NCBI GenBank assembly: GCA_945910005.1
Contig: OX246740.1
Location: 46,828,526-46,892,525 of the forward strand
Direction of reading: 5' to 3'
Source: Isoperla grammatica
Taxonomy: Eukaryota > Arthropoda > Insecta > Plecoptera > Perlodidae
DNA length: 64,000 nucleotides
The translations under genes were made by a program, and so were the position numbers. The notes under the pieces are model-generated. The model worked only from the letters and a program-made list of their open reading frames with translations. It ran no database searches and had not been told where the DNA came from. This document shows, piece after piece, positions 24,901 to 36,605 of this stretch. Position 1 is the first letter of the stretch, and each line of letters begins with the position of its first letter.

Positions 24901-26631
24901 TTTAATTTTGTTTACATTTCTCTTAGTTCAAAATTACAATTACAATGCACGTGCATGCTTATATTGGCGATCACATCAAATTTAACTAAGTTACAATTTA
25001 TCGTGTGATAAACCGTGGGAATTTAAAAATAATTGTGCCCTAGGTTCTCCCCAAAGGTTGTTAGAAGGGAAATGTTAGTACCGATACCTGTCCTACCGCA
25101 CTTTCCACACCAACTATTGTTGCTACACACATACCCTAATGACTACATTCTTGTTTCTCAGATTTGGTTCTGTAGATATTTACAAAACACGATTCATAAT
25201 CATTGTACTTCCATAAAATAATTAACCGATTTTTAATTGTTGCACATTGTTGTACTTAAAAGTGTAGAGAAGTAGGCTATTGGAAGCATGTTCAGAATAC
25301 AAGAATGAAGACTTGGGTAATTTAAAATGTTATTTTAAGTTTGAATTAAAATACTCGGCAAAAGTATTTTGTGGAACCGGAACTTTAACGTCGCTTTAGC
25401 TACAATTACAATTAAACTTCCAAACATTTTCTCTTAAAAAATACAAAATATATTCTCCAAGGCTTCTCATTGCCTAGTTAATACATCGTCACGTTAAGCT
25501 TTTAGTTGGTGCCAACTTCGGGTCGTTCCCGAGGACACGTCTCCAATTTTAAATAAGATATGCAGTCCTCCTTCTGAAGAGCATTATCGTGTTCCCTAGG
25601 GACTACACGGGATGACACTGAAGTGAGTTATAGACTTACCAGTCCCTTAGCCATTTGCCTTAAGGGAAACTTATCGCCTTCTTACGTTTTACGAAATAAA
25701 CGTGGAATATTACTTAGGATAAGAGAATGGATTGAATTGGATTGTGTAGGGCTGCAAGGGAGAAGAATATTTGGCTGGAGGACTTTCCAATCGTTTCCAA
25801 TCTCATTGCCACCAGTGAAAGAGTTACGTCCCGCCGCCCCCTCCCCCCCCCCCCCCGTATCTCGGATCTTCTCGCCCATTTTTGAAACTGTTTTTTATTA
25901 TTGTTGAGACATATTTGCGTCCTGTGGGATTATATTCTAAAAAAATAATACAAAATAATAAGAAGTACATATTTTATTCCACATATGAATTGAATCTGCA
26001 GACTACAAGTGATCTTATTTGGCGACAGTAAAACCAATCATCAATGATATAGTTAATAAAGAATCTGGCAAGTTATCTCACTCAACAGACAGCCTGCATG
26101 TACTCCTCGAAAATCGATTAAAGTCACAATACCAATAACAATTTTGCCAGCGGCAACCCGAAATATATTCCGCTCTACGCACGTATGCAATATAATTATT
26201 TAATATTAGTTGAACTTGAATCGAGCTCTTGAGTGATCAAAAAACCATCAACCATGTTCGTATCGCACAAAGCTGGGAAATTGCTGGAACGAATGATGTG
26301 ATTTATGGCAGCTGATTGTTATTTCATTACGATCTGACCAAAGACGACGTCACCGCAATATTGGACAAACAACGACAAACGAGGGTAGTTTTTTATTTGA
26401 CGACATTTACTTTTTTAGGTTGTGTAAACATCAGTTGGGTAGGACGTACAATGCCGCAGTCGTCCAATATGTGATATATAATAAAGTTGTTGTATTGTTA
26501 CGTTTCGTCATAGAAATGGTACTCAATGTTTTGATTGTCATGAGCGACGTCGAGATAAATTTAAGATGATGATATAAAAATATGATTCAAGAGTTTTGGA
26601 ACGTTGTTTCATTTTATACTGGTTTACCTTT
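24901..26631. other. Intergenic with poly-C tract
   Basis: No gene seen. A C-rich run lies at 25831-25856, and an unusual TGCC-containing GC-richer patch is at 25500-25620 with no recognisable function. Confidence 0.45.
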
Positions 26632-27253
26632 GTGAATCTACCCCCATATTAATTTTTTTAATATGCATAAAGAACACATATATGGAGTTAGTATATTAAA
26701 GACACTCATTTGAGAAGATCAAAACTAATTTTCAAGCCCATTTTGGTGGAGCCGTATGGTATTAACAACGGGTTTTATGACGAATACGGCTAACAACTAC
26801 GTTTAAACCACATACGCGTTTAGTATGCGACTTTTTGTTTACAACTTACCCTAACTATTGGCTATGAGGATATAGTGTTTTAAAATAAGTGTTTTCAATA
26901 TTTGGTTTTCTACGATTTATTTTGTTCTCCGGTACGGAAATTGTATTTGTACCGGCAAGCAAAATAAATCGTAGTAAACCAAATATTGAAAACACTTATT
27001 TTAAAACACTATATCCTCATAGCCAATAGTTAGGGTAAGTTGTAAACAAAAAATCGCATACTAAACGTGTATGTGGTTTAAACGTAGTTGTTAGCCGTAT
27101 TCGTCATAAAACCCGTTGTTAATACCATACGGCTCCACCAAAATGGGCTTGAAAATTAGTTTTGATCTTCTCAAATGAGTGTCTTTAATATACTAACTCC
27201 ATATATGTGTTCTTTATGCATATTAAAAAAAAATAATATGGGGGTAGATTCAC
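26632..27253. repeat. 622-bp near-perfect palindrome (foldback element)
   Basis: The left arm (26632-26935) and right arm (26949-27253) are reverse complements of each other across about 304 bp. I count fewer than ten differences. The loop is only 13 nt, 26936-26948. The outer ends read gtgaatctaccccc and its complement; the inner stem ends with ccggtac/gtaccgg. No terminal signature or target duplication was recognised and the arms encode nothing recognisable. It could be a foldback transposon, a recent inverted duplication, or an assembly artefact. Confidence 0.95.
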
Positions 27254-28449
27254 CTTAAGTCAAGATCATGATTTTATAGCAACACAATTGAACTATACCT
27301 AGTCGATATTTATTCAGTATATGATTTAGTTCGTCTATTGCATAACTTACCTTTATTTTTATAAATATATTTCTCAAGACAAAGATAATACATCTATTTC
27401 TGATGCTATTATTTCTTCCCATATTTATTCACAATTTGTTGGGCTATTGTGTTAATTTTTGTCTTCCTTTATACGATAGGATTAGTTCAATCACTAGTTT
27501 AAAAATATTTCAAATACATATAATTGATTAAACCTGTGACGTGTTAGTGTTAGTTTAGTTTAGTTTTAGTTTAGTTTAATTAAAACGTTAGCGTAGTATT
27601 AAGTGTTTAGAAGGCTCTTCGCGGCACAAGATTTCTTAGGATTTTTTAGTGTTTTAGCACAATGTTTGCTAGCGCCGACGCCGTTTCTTGTCAAAACTTT
27701 TTATTTATTTTTTTGTGATGACAAGAAAATAGACAATTAATAATAAACACGAAATGGAAGTATATCTTTTCCATTACCATATTCGCCAATCGCCATACAT
27801 TTATTTTTGCGAAAATAATTTAATAATTTTTCAAATGAGTTACTGCTTAAACAAAGTGTGTGAATGTCAGCCAGATGGCAACTTTCCAACATAAATCTGC
27901 CCTCAATGAGCTCCAACAGGTGCGCGTGCATTTGACGTTCTGTTCTCCACCAGAACGCCACAATGGGATTCGTTCATATTTTATCGCTGAAACATTTCCA
28001 AAAGTAAAATAGTCAGATCCTCGCTCCATTCATTTTCTATTTTGTTTCTTTTATGACTCGTTAACTTTTTATAAGAAATTTTTTAAAATACCAGATCAAA
28101 GAATAGTTTGCAGTACTTTGAATTCAATCTACTTGCGTTTCAAACGGGCGCGTTTAGGTAGATACCAAACCATTATGAATAATTTGATTGCCAGCACAAG
28201 TCCCTCGCTCGTGTTTACTTGCTAAGCGAAATTGTGTCAAGTGTTAGTTAACCATGCAAATCGTCCTTTAAGTGACGTCACGAGATAGGAAGTTAACCCC
28301 ATTTAGTTACCCTATACAACTCTTGAGAGTTTTGATAACGTTTGCGCTTTGTCCAGCCCGGTGGTAGATTATTACGGGGGTGGAAAACATCCCTGGTGAT
28401 GGGACTCGTGCGGTTTCGCTACCCAGACAGGATAGGAGGAAATGAACTC
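27254..28449. other. Intergenic, no gene seen
   Basis: Short TTAGT-type simple repeats occur at 27545-27580. No exon-like sequence is supported. Confidence 0.45.
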
Positions 28450-28556
28450 ACCCCCCCCCCCCCCCCTCCCCCCCCCCGCAGCGGAGGGGGATATAATGTG
28501 CCCGTAAAGCTCTTGACATGATACACCTTCCTTCCATCTCCCCCCCCCCACCCCCC
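28450..28556. repeat. Poly-C tracts beside the assembly gap
   Basis: C homopolymer runs at 28450-28477 and 28540-28556 precede the N run. Such tracts often cause read dropout, which probably explains the gap. Confidence 0.85.
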
Positions 28557-28664
28557 TATAACGCGAGCCGTATTGATGACTGGTAACGGGAGCCACACAC
28601 AATGGGACGCCATTAACACCGTTTCTATTTGGTTGCTTTGTTTTTTTTTTCACCTCTCTTTTTC

Positions 28665-28864
28665 NNNNNNNNNNNNNNNNNNNNNNNNNNNNNNNNNNNN
28701 NNNNNNNNNNNNNNNNNNNNNNNNNNNNNNNNNNNNNNNNNNNNNNNNNNNNNNNNNNNNNNNNNNNNNNNNNNNNNNNNNNNNNNNNNNNNNNNNNNNN
28801 NNNNNNNNNNNNNNNNNNNNNNNNNNNNNNNNNNNNNNNNNNNNNNNNNNNNNNNNNNNNNNNN
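28665..28864. other. Assembly gap (200 N)
   Basis: Exactly 200 ambiguous bases, probably a placeholder length. Reading frames crossing it are meaningless. Confidence 1.
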
Positions 28865-29138
28865 CCCCAGAGTTACAATTAAGTGACGTGTTGTTTCTCG
28901 CGGTTCCATCACTTTCAGACGGTTCAGTTTGAGAGATATCTTAACTTATATAATCTCTCGTTCTCAGCGGTGTCTTTACACAATACGCTACCTTAGAGTA
29001 GTATCACACTATAAGGAATGTATCCAGGAGGAGCGAAACTCGACCAGTTTTCTTTAAGCAAATTTATGCGCGCGAAGTTCCTTTGTGGTTGTAGAACTAG
29101 GTGAAAAGTCGATAAAGTAGTACTACTGCCTACCAAGG

Positions 29139-29206
29139 TCCGTCGATCCCCTGGCGGAGGCTCGGTAAACCTCTGGGAGCTCGACGAGCCCCCGCCAGGG
29201 AATTTA
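29139..29206. repeat. Hairpin with 'ccctggcgg/ccgccaggg' stem
   Basis: The stem arms near 29152 and 29191 pair as ccctggcgg...ccgccaggg, with an inner ggctcg/cgagcc pair. The segment is GC-rich and lies next to the 200-bp palindrome, so the two may belong to one element. Confidence 0.6.
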
Positions 29207-29218
29207 CGGATCTTGCTG

Positions 29219-29418
29219 AGGGTAGAGGCCCAGCGCCCATTGGTAAAAATCTCCCGCAAACGCTAGAAGTACGAAGGAGAGCCGCTAGATGCCGCCACAG
29301 GTACCCATTGATTATCACGGGCTGATGTGGTGGCATCTAGCGGCTCTCCCCCGTACTTCTAGCGTCCGTGGGAGATTTTTGGGTAGACAGTCGCTAATGG
29401 GCGCTGGGCCTCTACCCT
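29219..29418. repeat. 200-bp palindromic element
   Basis: The ends agggtagaggcccagcgccc and its complement are exact. The arms also share aaaatctccc, cgctagaagtac and gagagccgctagatgcc. The right arm has an extra roughly 14 bp near 29383-29396. The loop is about 30 nt around 29300-29325. It resembles a foldback MITE. The superfamily is unknown. Confidence 0.85.
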
Positions 29419-29542
29419 ACACTAATAAACTCAATGCTCCCACAACTTGGAAGCAAATACCTTACTAAAATAGGTTTGTTGGAAGAAGTTCTTTTTATAA
29501 CGTATGTCCACACGGTTACCGCTATGTGCGCTAGTGTCGCAG

Positions 29543-29713
29543 GAAAGCAGCCGTCAGTACAAGCAGCTGCTCAGTGCGTCTGCTGTAGGAGTTTCGCTAC
29601 CATGGACACATTCTCATACTGTAGTAGAACGACTGGGACAAGCCACATCGACAGCTGTATCAACAGAAAAAGTTAGAGATTGGATATTGGATGTGGAGTC
29701 GAGATTACTGTGA
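29543..29713 (+). CDS. Candidate terminal coding exon, unrecognised
   Basis: An acceptor-like 'agtgtcgcag' precedes 56 codons in phase 0 that end at TGA (29711-29713). The peptide starts ESSRQYKQLLSASAVG and ends KVRDWILDVESRLL, an amphipathic and protein-like C-terminus. Its base composition is more GC-rich than the flanks. Upstream lie the palindrome and the N gap, so earlier exons may be hidden. I recognise no family, and the frame is also open for a short distance upstream of the acceptor. Confidence 0.35.
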   Translation, partial: ESSRQYKQLLSASAVGVSLPWTHSHTVVERLGQATSTAVSTEKVRDWILDVESRLL

Positions 29714-32700
29714 AGGGTTTTGTCTTTCACACAAAGACAATTTACGAGGGAGTGAAAAGAACGGACTCGATGGTTTGCGGTGACTTTCATTTTTATGGGT
29801 TTGGTGCAACGCGTTCATTATTGACGTATCTGAAATACTGAGGTCATCTTATCTTGATAATTAATTCACTCTCTCAATCGTCTTTGTGTTAGAATTGTAG
29901 TCAATATCCTAAGCTTGCAGAGTTTGAGGTCAATTATGTGCTCAATCAGGACTGAACCTAGTAGCATTCATAGACATAAATTCGGTACTCTAGAAATAGT
30001 TGTACTTTCTTATTTTATGTCTAAATGTGACTTGTAGAAAAGAAGTCGCTGTGTTGTAATCAAGAAACTTTTTGGACGATGTCGCCACAAAATTAATGGC
30101 AATCAATCGACATCGAATTTTGTGGCTATGCCAAATTTCAACTTGATCGGACTCCCCGTTCGACCGCTATGCGACCCGTAAACCAAACAAAACGTGTACC
30201 ATACAATAGATACAATGAAACGCTCGCTCGAGGATTAAATGCACATCTTAAATGCTCATCTCTATATAAGGCACTTGTCTTTTGCCAGAATACTTCCACA
30301 AATACTCCAAGGGGATTCCATGTGCTCTTATAAAGTTTCTTAGATTAACACACACCACGCACGCACGCTTCGAACTGCTCCGTGATTGGTCGACGCCGAT
30401 AATTATACAGTTTGTAAACGTGGGAACGGCCACGCAATACACAATATGCTACACGATTTTCTTCGGGAAATAAATAAGCAACCTGTTGCTTTTGAAGGAA
30501 ACCACGATTAGTGGACATTTAGTCCTAGGGCGTTCGTTTCCCTTTGTTGTTGAAATTCGTTTGCATGTATATGTGAGTTTCAGGTGAACCCATACTATAG
30601 GTTGACCACAAAGGTTTAATGGATTCTCATTAGTAGCGTTCAAGAGTGTCAAAGGGAGTAAAAACACACGGTAATTAAAGAGTTAACAGTTGCAAATTCA
30701 TAGTTTTGCTTTGTGTGTGCGATGTTATTAGTTTCCTTTGATCTGCGGCAACTATATCCCTGGTTGGTGGTCCCAAGTTGTCGGTCTCTATTAAAGCACA
30801 GCCGAGGGTAGTTTGTATAGTTGGCAAAATGTCTAGTTGTGCGAGAGTAATTGAGCGTTTACCTTCGAGCACGTATGCAGGAGGTTTGAAGTCGAATATG
30901 CGCGTGGAATTCAAATAGACGCTCTCAATAGCGTGACGGCTTTTTACTCTGTCTAGACTGACTACTTGATATGCACGTAGCAAATGTCAATTCAGTTATT
31001 AATTCCAAGTTAGTAACTCTGTGCCTTTGCATTAATTAAACGTTAACTAACTACGACCAAGTTTGTCCCGTCGAAAACGCTGTGCTATATAATCTAATAA
31101 GATTTCGTAGATTGTGTCCCATACCATTGTTTTCTGTAAAGATTTCCGTTCTGAACTTTAAAAAATGTGATTGCACAACAAACTTTGATATCTGCATGTA
31201 GATTGTATTTGAGATACCCAATCTTAATGTTCAGGGATTTGAGTTTTTATTATTACAAAATTATAGATACATTTTCATTAGTGTTATATAATTAGAAGGG
31301 TGGATACATTTTTAGTTGGAAGCAGAAACAATGAAATATTTTACAACATTGAGTTAAGAAAAGTTAGTGAGGACTAAATTCAAATTGTAAATAAAAAATG
31401 CAGTTCGATAGACAATAATTGTGTATTATTTATTTTGATAGACAATGATATTAAAGTCATCCAGAAACGTTACAAATGAGTGGTACGCGGCCAACCAGCG
31501 AGCCCGAATTTAAAATACCAATCTCTGGTTGGTTACGAGTCATTCTTGTATGACAAACGTACTGGTAAGTTTTTTTCGGGATAGGTATATCAATGTGGCA
31601 TTATGTTATTATAATTTAAATATTATTTACACTGTTATTACACTGAAACAAAAATTCTTGTTTCACCTGATGTATGATTCTGTTTGCAAATACATTAAAC
31701 AATTAGTATGAACATCAGTTCTGAAGTGGTAATAGCTACGAGCTATTACAATTATGAGACAGTAACACGACAACAATCTAAAGCGATGGAACTTCAGCAA
31801 AGTGTTTGTAATTTAGTTTGTGACGTGATAGTGTTTTTAGTTCCACATTAAATGTATTCTCTCTACCTCCAAGGGACAACGTACTGTGTTTGTTTCAACT
31901 TTAGAGAAGATAATACGTTTGTACATCAAAGACTACTTGGATAGTGTCCGTTTATTGTAGTAGTCGAACAGGATACTGTTGCTAGTTCACTATTATATTA
32001 TAACGTTTTCTCAGTGTGTTGAAGTTAAGTAGATTGGCAAGGTTAGTGAACCCTCTTTAGTGCAATGAAATATTATTTGTTAGCGATATGATTTCAATAT
32101 TCTCTTGATGTTATCACTAATTATCGAAGTGTTGATATCGCAGTTGAGCTTATACATGGAAGGGTCTGTATTAAAACCGCGAAAGTATAAAATCCCGAAA
32201 GTGCAAATCTCCGAAAATTTAATAAAACCCACTTTCTGAGTTTCCACTTCGGGAATTTACACATTCGTTGTTTTTCTCTTTCAGAAAATAGCCCTTTCGA
32301 GTGTAAAAAAAAATATTTTTTTTAACAGACGGAACTGTTTTGTAACACAGAGTTTTACAAATTCTGATGAAATTGTTGCTTCCCTGTGTACATTTACAAC
32401 CCCAATCACTGCTCATCCTTTCGGTAAATACAGGTCTGATTATGGTGTGCTCTGTATTTATGTATACTTGTTTGTATTTCTGTTTTGTATACTCTCTTGT
32501 TTTATTTGTATCGAGTGAAATGGCATAAACTGATGCGTTGCGAACGTTGTGCGATAAGTAAATACGTGCATTGGGACGGTGTTAACAGAATGGGGGCGTG
32601 GTCCAATTATACTAAACAAGGGCTGACCGTGCGTCGATGATTCATTGTTCTATCTACCCACCCTCTTTCAGGAGTTATGTTGGATGCTCCTCTTTAGTAC

Positions 32701-33010
32701 AGTATGATTCTGCTGCTTCGCGGTGGACTAGCTAACATAGATGCACACAACAAGTTACGGCGGATTCTAATCTCCCTTCCATTTGACCTCTGGTATTTCT
32801 TTGACAGGTGTAAATGAGTTATTATCAATGCAATTATCGATGAAAGTTCGTTTTTCTTCTATCGTATCTCTATTTTTCTTACTTTTTCACATTAAGTGGC
32901 TTGAGGAACTGGATATAACAACTAAACCTTTGATCTTTCCGAACTTCTGTTTACTTGTTATGGTTTTAAACGTGGTCATATTGTATCTATATCTATGAAT
33001 ATCCACTCGG
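29714..33010. other. Intergenic, no supported gene
   Basis: A 102-codon minus frame at 30675-30983 and short frames elsewhere lack splice or family support. Two small hairpins occur, gccacaaaatt/aattttgtggc around 30072-30124 and ccaaccag/ctggttgg around 31490-31535. Confidence 0.4.
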
Positions 33011-33686
33011 GATTAGAAAATATCCACCATTAGCATAAATCCGTGACCAGATAAAGAACACTATGCACCAAATATTAAAAGCATTTCACCGTATATTCCT
33101 CAGATTATACTACTTTCTCCCACGTAATGTATAGTGTACAAATAAGGTAAAATGTGTAATAGGTAGAAGCAACGGAAAAATTAACTTTAAAAATGTTAAA
33201 CTTTCATTTATCAACGATAATACTACACAAATTAGCATTTTGTTGCGTCTATTTTTATCATCCCTTAAAGAACCAGTCTGTGCTGGTTTTTGCACTTCTA
33301 ATGGAAAAAGGGTGTCTTACAAACAAGTTATAGAAATATCCACACAATGATTAGAACAAGGATTAGAAAATATCCACTATTAGCATAAATCCGTTACCAG
33401 ATAAAGAACACTATGCACCAAATATTAAAAGCATTTCACCTTATATTCCTCACATTATAGTATTTTCTCCCACACAATGTATAATGTACAAATAAAGTAA
33501 AATGTGTAATAGTAATAAGTAGAAGCAAAGGAAAAAATTTCATTTTGAAAATGTTAAACTTTCATTATCAACGATAATATACACAAATTTAGCATTTTGT
33601 TGCATCTTTTTTTCTCATCCCATAAAAAACCAGTCTGTGCTGGTTTTTGCACTTCTAATGGAAAAAAGGGTGTCTTACAAGTTATA
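33011..33686. repeat. 350-bp tandem duplication
   Basis: Copies start at 33011 and 33361, both with 'gattagaaaatatccac'. They share 'gataaagaacactatgcacc', 'aaccagtctgtgctgg' and 'gcacttctaatgg'. Small indels separate them. No coding potential was seen. Confidence 0.9.
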
Positions 33687-35168
33687 CGTGAATTTATAAT
33701 CAAAACAATTTTTTGTTCTGGAGAAATATATGAGAATAACGTATAGCGTAAGGTGTTCTAGCAAGTCTGGTTCAGTTTTTCTCACATTATATCGAACCTC
33801 TGCACTGTTTACTATGTATACGCGACGGCAGATTCGCGAGAAGACAAAGGAGTGGCGGAGTGGTTTCTTGTATGATTCAACACGATAGAATGAGAAAACC
33901 GTGATGTTTTTTAGGTTGGCAGGATCAAGTGGGATACAGTTTCCTCGTGTTCTTAACGTTTGAAACCATAACAAGTAAACAGAAGTTCGGAAAGATCAAA
34001 GGTTTTGTTGTTATATCAAGTTTCTCAAACTACTTTATGGGAAAAAATATTATTTTTAGATTGTAAGGGATGACATGTCTTGTATCTATATAATCACGTA
34101 TTACGCGTATAATCTAGTATTATCTTGTTGTTGTTTTGAACCGTTTGTTAAAATCAATGTAGGTATTTTTTGTTTATGTCTTATTTTAATGTATGTAGCA
34201 CAACAACCTAACGGACTCCGTTTGGGTTCCGCAGTAAATATAAGGACGCAATTACTTTACAGTCGAGTATGAATGAATGTTTTAATCATATTTTTTATCA
34301 TCAATTCTGTATTTAAATCTAATAATAAACATAATAAATAACAATAACATTCATACAAGAACTTTGCTTTGAAAATTATTTACATAATTTAAATCTGAAT
34401 ATATTTTGCAATCATCATTTTATTATCTATGTATTTATTTATACACTGGCTTCAATCTTTAGATAGTTATTATAAACCATACACGATAGCTTCGGAAATT
34501 AGAAATATCATTACATAATTTACAATATTTACATAAATAATGGATCAGAGTTTTGCGATCCACGTTATGAAATTGTCGCAATAACTGATGGAATCATATT
34601 GTAAATCACGCTGTTTACATTCGCTGATGAACACGAACCTTCAACCTAGATATTTTACACAGTTATTTTGATGAAGTACCATTTAATTATACATTTACTT
34701 TCATTTCAGACACTTTAATTGAAAAACTGTCAGACAGGGATTTGTGCTGCACTTTAGAAGGGCGAATGAGATACTTTAAGAGAAAGAATTCCCAACTCTG
34801 TGGTTATATATTTAGCCCCACCACTTTAAGTAGATTTTAACGCTGATACAAACGAACCTTTGTCCCATTAAGACCGCCCAAGAAGATATCTTCAGAGTTT
34901 CTTTAAAGGAATCTCACCAAATCTCAAATCCTTCCTCGGCTTGCGGTGTTTTTTTATTTTATTTCTACCATCCAAGGACCCACATTCAATCTTGTCCCTC
35001 GTCCCCTTGCGACACTATCTAAGTCGGTATCCCTTCCTTTCTGAATGAGACAGCCACACATGTCTCTGGTCTTCCCTACTACTTTCCCACAGAGATGACT
35101 TTACAACCCTTTCCATCAAGAAGTCTCGGTTGCTTTCAGACTTTCAGTTCTAGAAACTGTTCGGACAA
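33687..35168. other. Intergenic, no gene seen
   Basis: AT-rich and featureless to my reading. Confidence 0.45.
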
Positions 35169-35430
35169 AAAATAAATAAAAACGTATTTAGCGTCTACCC
35201 GCTCAGTCACATAACTGATTTTTAGTGGCTGACTTTAATTTAAAGCAACTAAGCCAACCCTGTAAGCTCCGAACATCATCGACGAGTGAGCGATAACCAA
35301 CCAAAGACCGATATTTTAAATATGAAATATGTGAACCAGTGTTGGGACAAATGCCAGAATCAACGAGGCCGTATCAGAACAACTTTTGAATTTGTTGAGT
35401 GCTTCGTTGCTAGAACGGCTTCAAAGTCAA
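35169..35430 (-). mobile_element. SINE family B, 5'-truncated copy
   Basis: Reverse complement of the family B body. It shares 'tttaatttaaagc', 'agctccgaacatcatcgac', 'ggacaaatgccagaatcaac' and 'gagtgcttcgttgctag'. The A-rich TAAATAAA run at the left is the complement of the 3' tail. Confidence 0.8.
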
Positions 35431-36180
35431 CGAAATATTAACTTCATATAGACTATTTTATTATGTGACTCCTTTCATATTATTATTCCAAAAACATGTA
35501 GTAATATGCTACCCGTATTTCTATATTTGGAAATAGACACTTTTTTGGTATCATCTCCTATCCAGACATCTTTCATCATCCCACAACTCTCTTCGTTTCT
35601 TTTCGTCCTCCTTTCATTAATTTCAAATATCACAATAGTTTCTATCACAAAGCCCCCCCCCCCCCCACAAAAAAAATGCGATCGGGTATTGTCGTTCAAA
35701 TACGTCAAATCGATGCCATAAGCCCGAGTCCTGTATTCATTCATTCATTCAAACGTTCGTTGGAGCTCAGAACATTTCGTTTCCAATTCGTGAACAACTG
35801 ATTAGGCACGTTTCACGGATAAACGTGTGTGTGAATTACATTCGAGTGAGAAATGTGTTGCGGTTTTTGCGTTGACGTGACGGATGCGGATAAAACTACT
35901 AATTGAAATTGCTAATGACGAGAGAGTATTAAGGGATTATTATAGGGACGCGTTGGCGCGGTTAACCGTTGGGTTTTATTAACTGATTGGCGAGAGTGAA
36001 TGAAATTACTCTTTCGGATGAGCCGGCTTGGATAAATGATTTCGTTAGAACGAATACAAATTTAATTCAATTAATTTGGTAGATTAATTGGATGGTTTAG
36101 ATATTAAAAACATAATTTAACGTAAATCAATTTAATTGGTGAAGGTGCCGAGTTTGTTGAAACATTTATAGTTATTTTTA
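35431..36180. other. Intergenic with poly-C tract
   Basis: C homopolymer at 35651-35665. No gene seen. Confidence 0.45.
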
Positions 36181-36605
36181 GGTGGCTTATTGGTCCAGTG
36201 GTTAGCATCCCTGCTTCCAATGCAGAAGGTCCCGGGTTCAAATCTCGCTTCAGGCAGAAGTTTTTTAACTTCTAATGTGTAGTCAATTCTAATACTTCTT
36301 GGCTTAGGAATAAGTAAACGGTGACTTTGGAGCCGTCCTAGCAACGAAGCACTCAATAAATTCAAAGTTGTTCTGAATCGGCCTTGTTGATTCTGGCATT
36401 TGTCCGCGGGTGTTCGCACTCTCCAATCACTGATTCATATGTTTCGTATTTGAAATATCGATTTTTGATTGGTTATCGCTCACTCGTCGATGGGGTTCGG
36501 AGCCTACAGGGTTGGTTTAGTCACTTTAAATTAAAGTCCCCTACTGCAAATCAGTTTAGTTACTGACTGGGTAGACTCTAAATGTGAATTTATTTATTTT
36601 ATTTA
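36181..36605 (+). mobile_element. SINE family B with tRNA-like head
   Basis: The 5' 75 bp form a tRNA-like sequence: D-arm ggtccagtggttagc, anticodon-like hairpin ctgc-ttccaat-gcag and T-arm B box gggttcaaatctc. A body of about 330 bp shared with the copies at 1, 24310 and 35169 follows, ending in TTTATTTA-type repeats. This is the only copy here that keeps the head, so it defines the family. Similar sequences (aggtgccgagtt) flank it at 36139 and 36636, but the spacing makes a simple target duplication unlikely. Confidence 0.8.

Noticed and set aside
28573..28932. Open frames crossing the N run
   Set aside because: They are created by ambiguous bases and have no real coding support.
30675..30983. 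Minus-strand frame of 102 codons that looks somewhat protein-like
   Set aside because: No recognised motif, no splice context, no repeat family link, and ordinary AT-rich composition.
36181..36255. A genuine tRNA gene (Gly- or Trp-like anticodon loop)
   Set aside because: The anticodon stem has a mismatch at five base pairs, the acceptor ends do not pair well, and the sequence continues into the family B SINE body.
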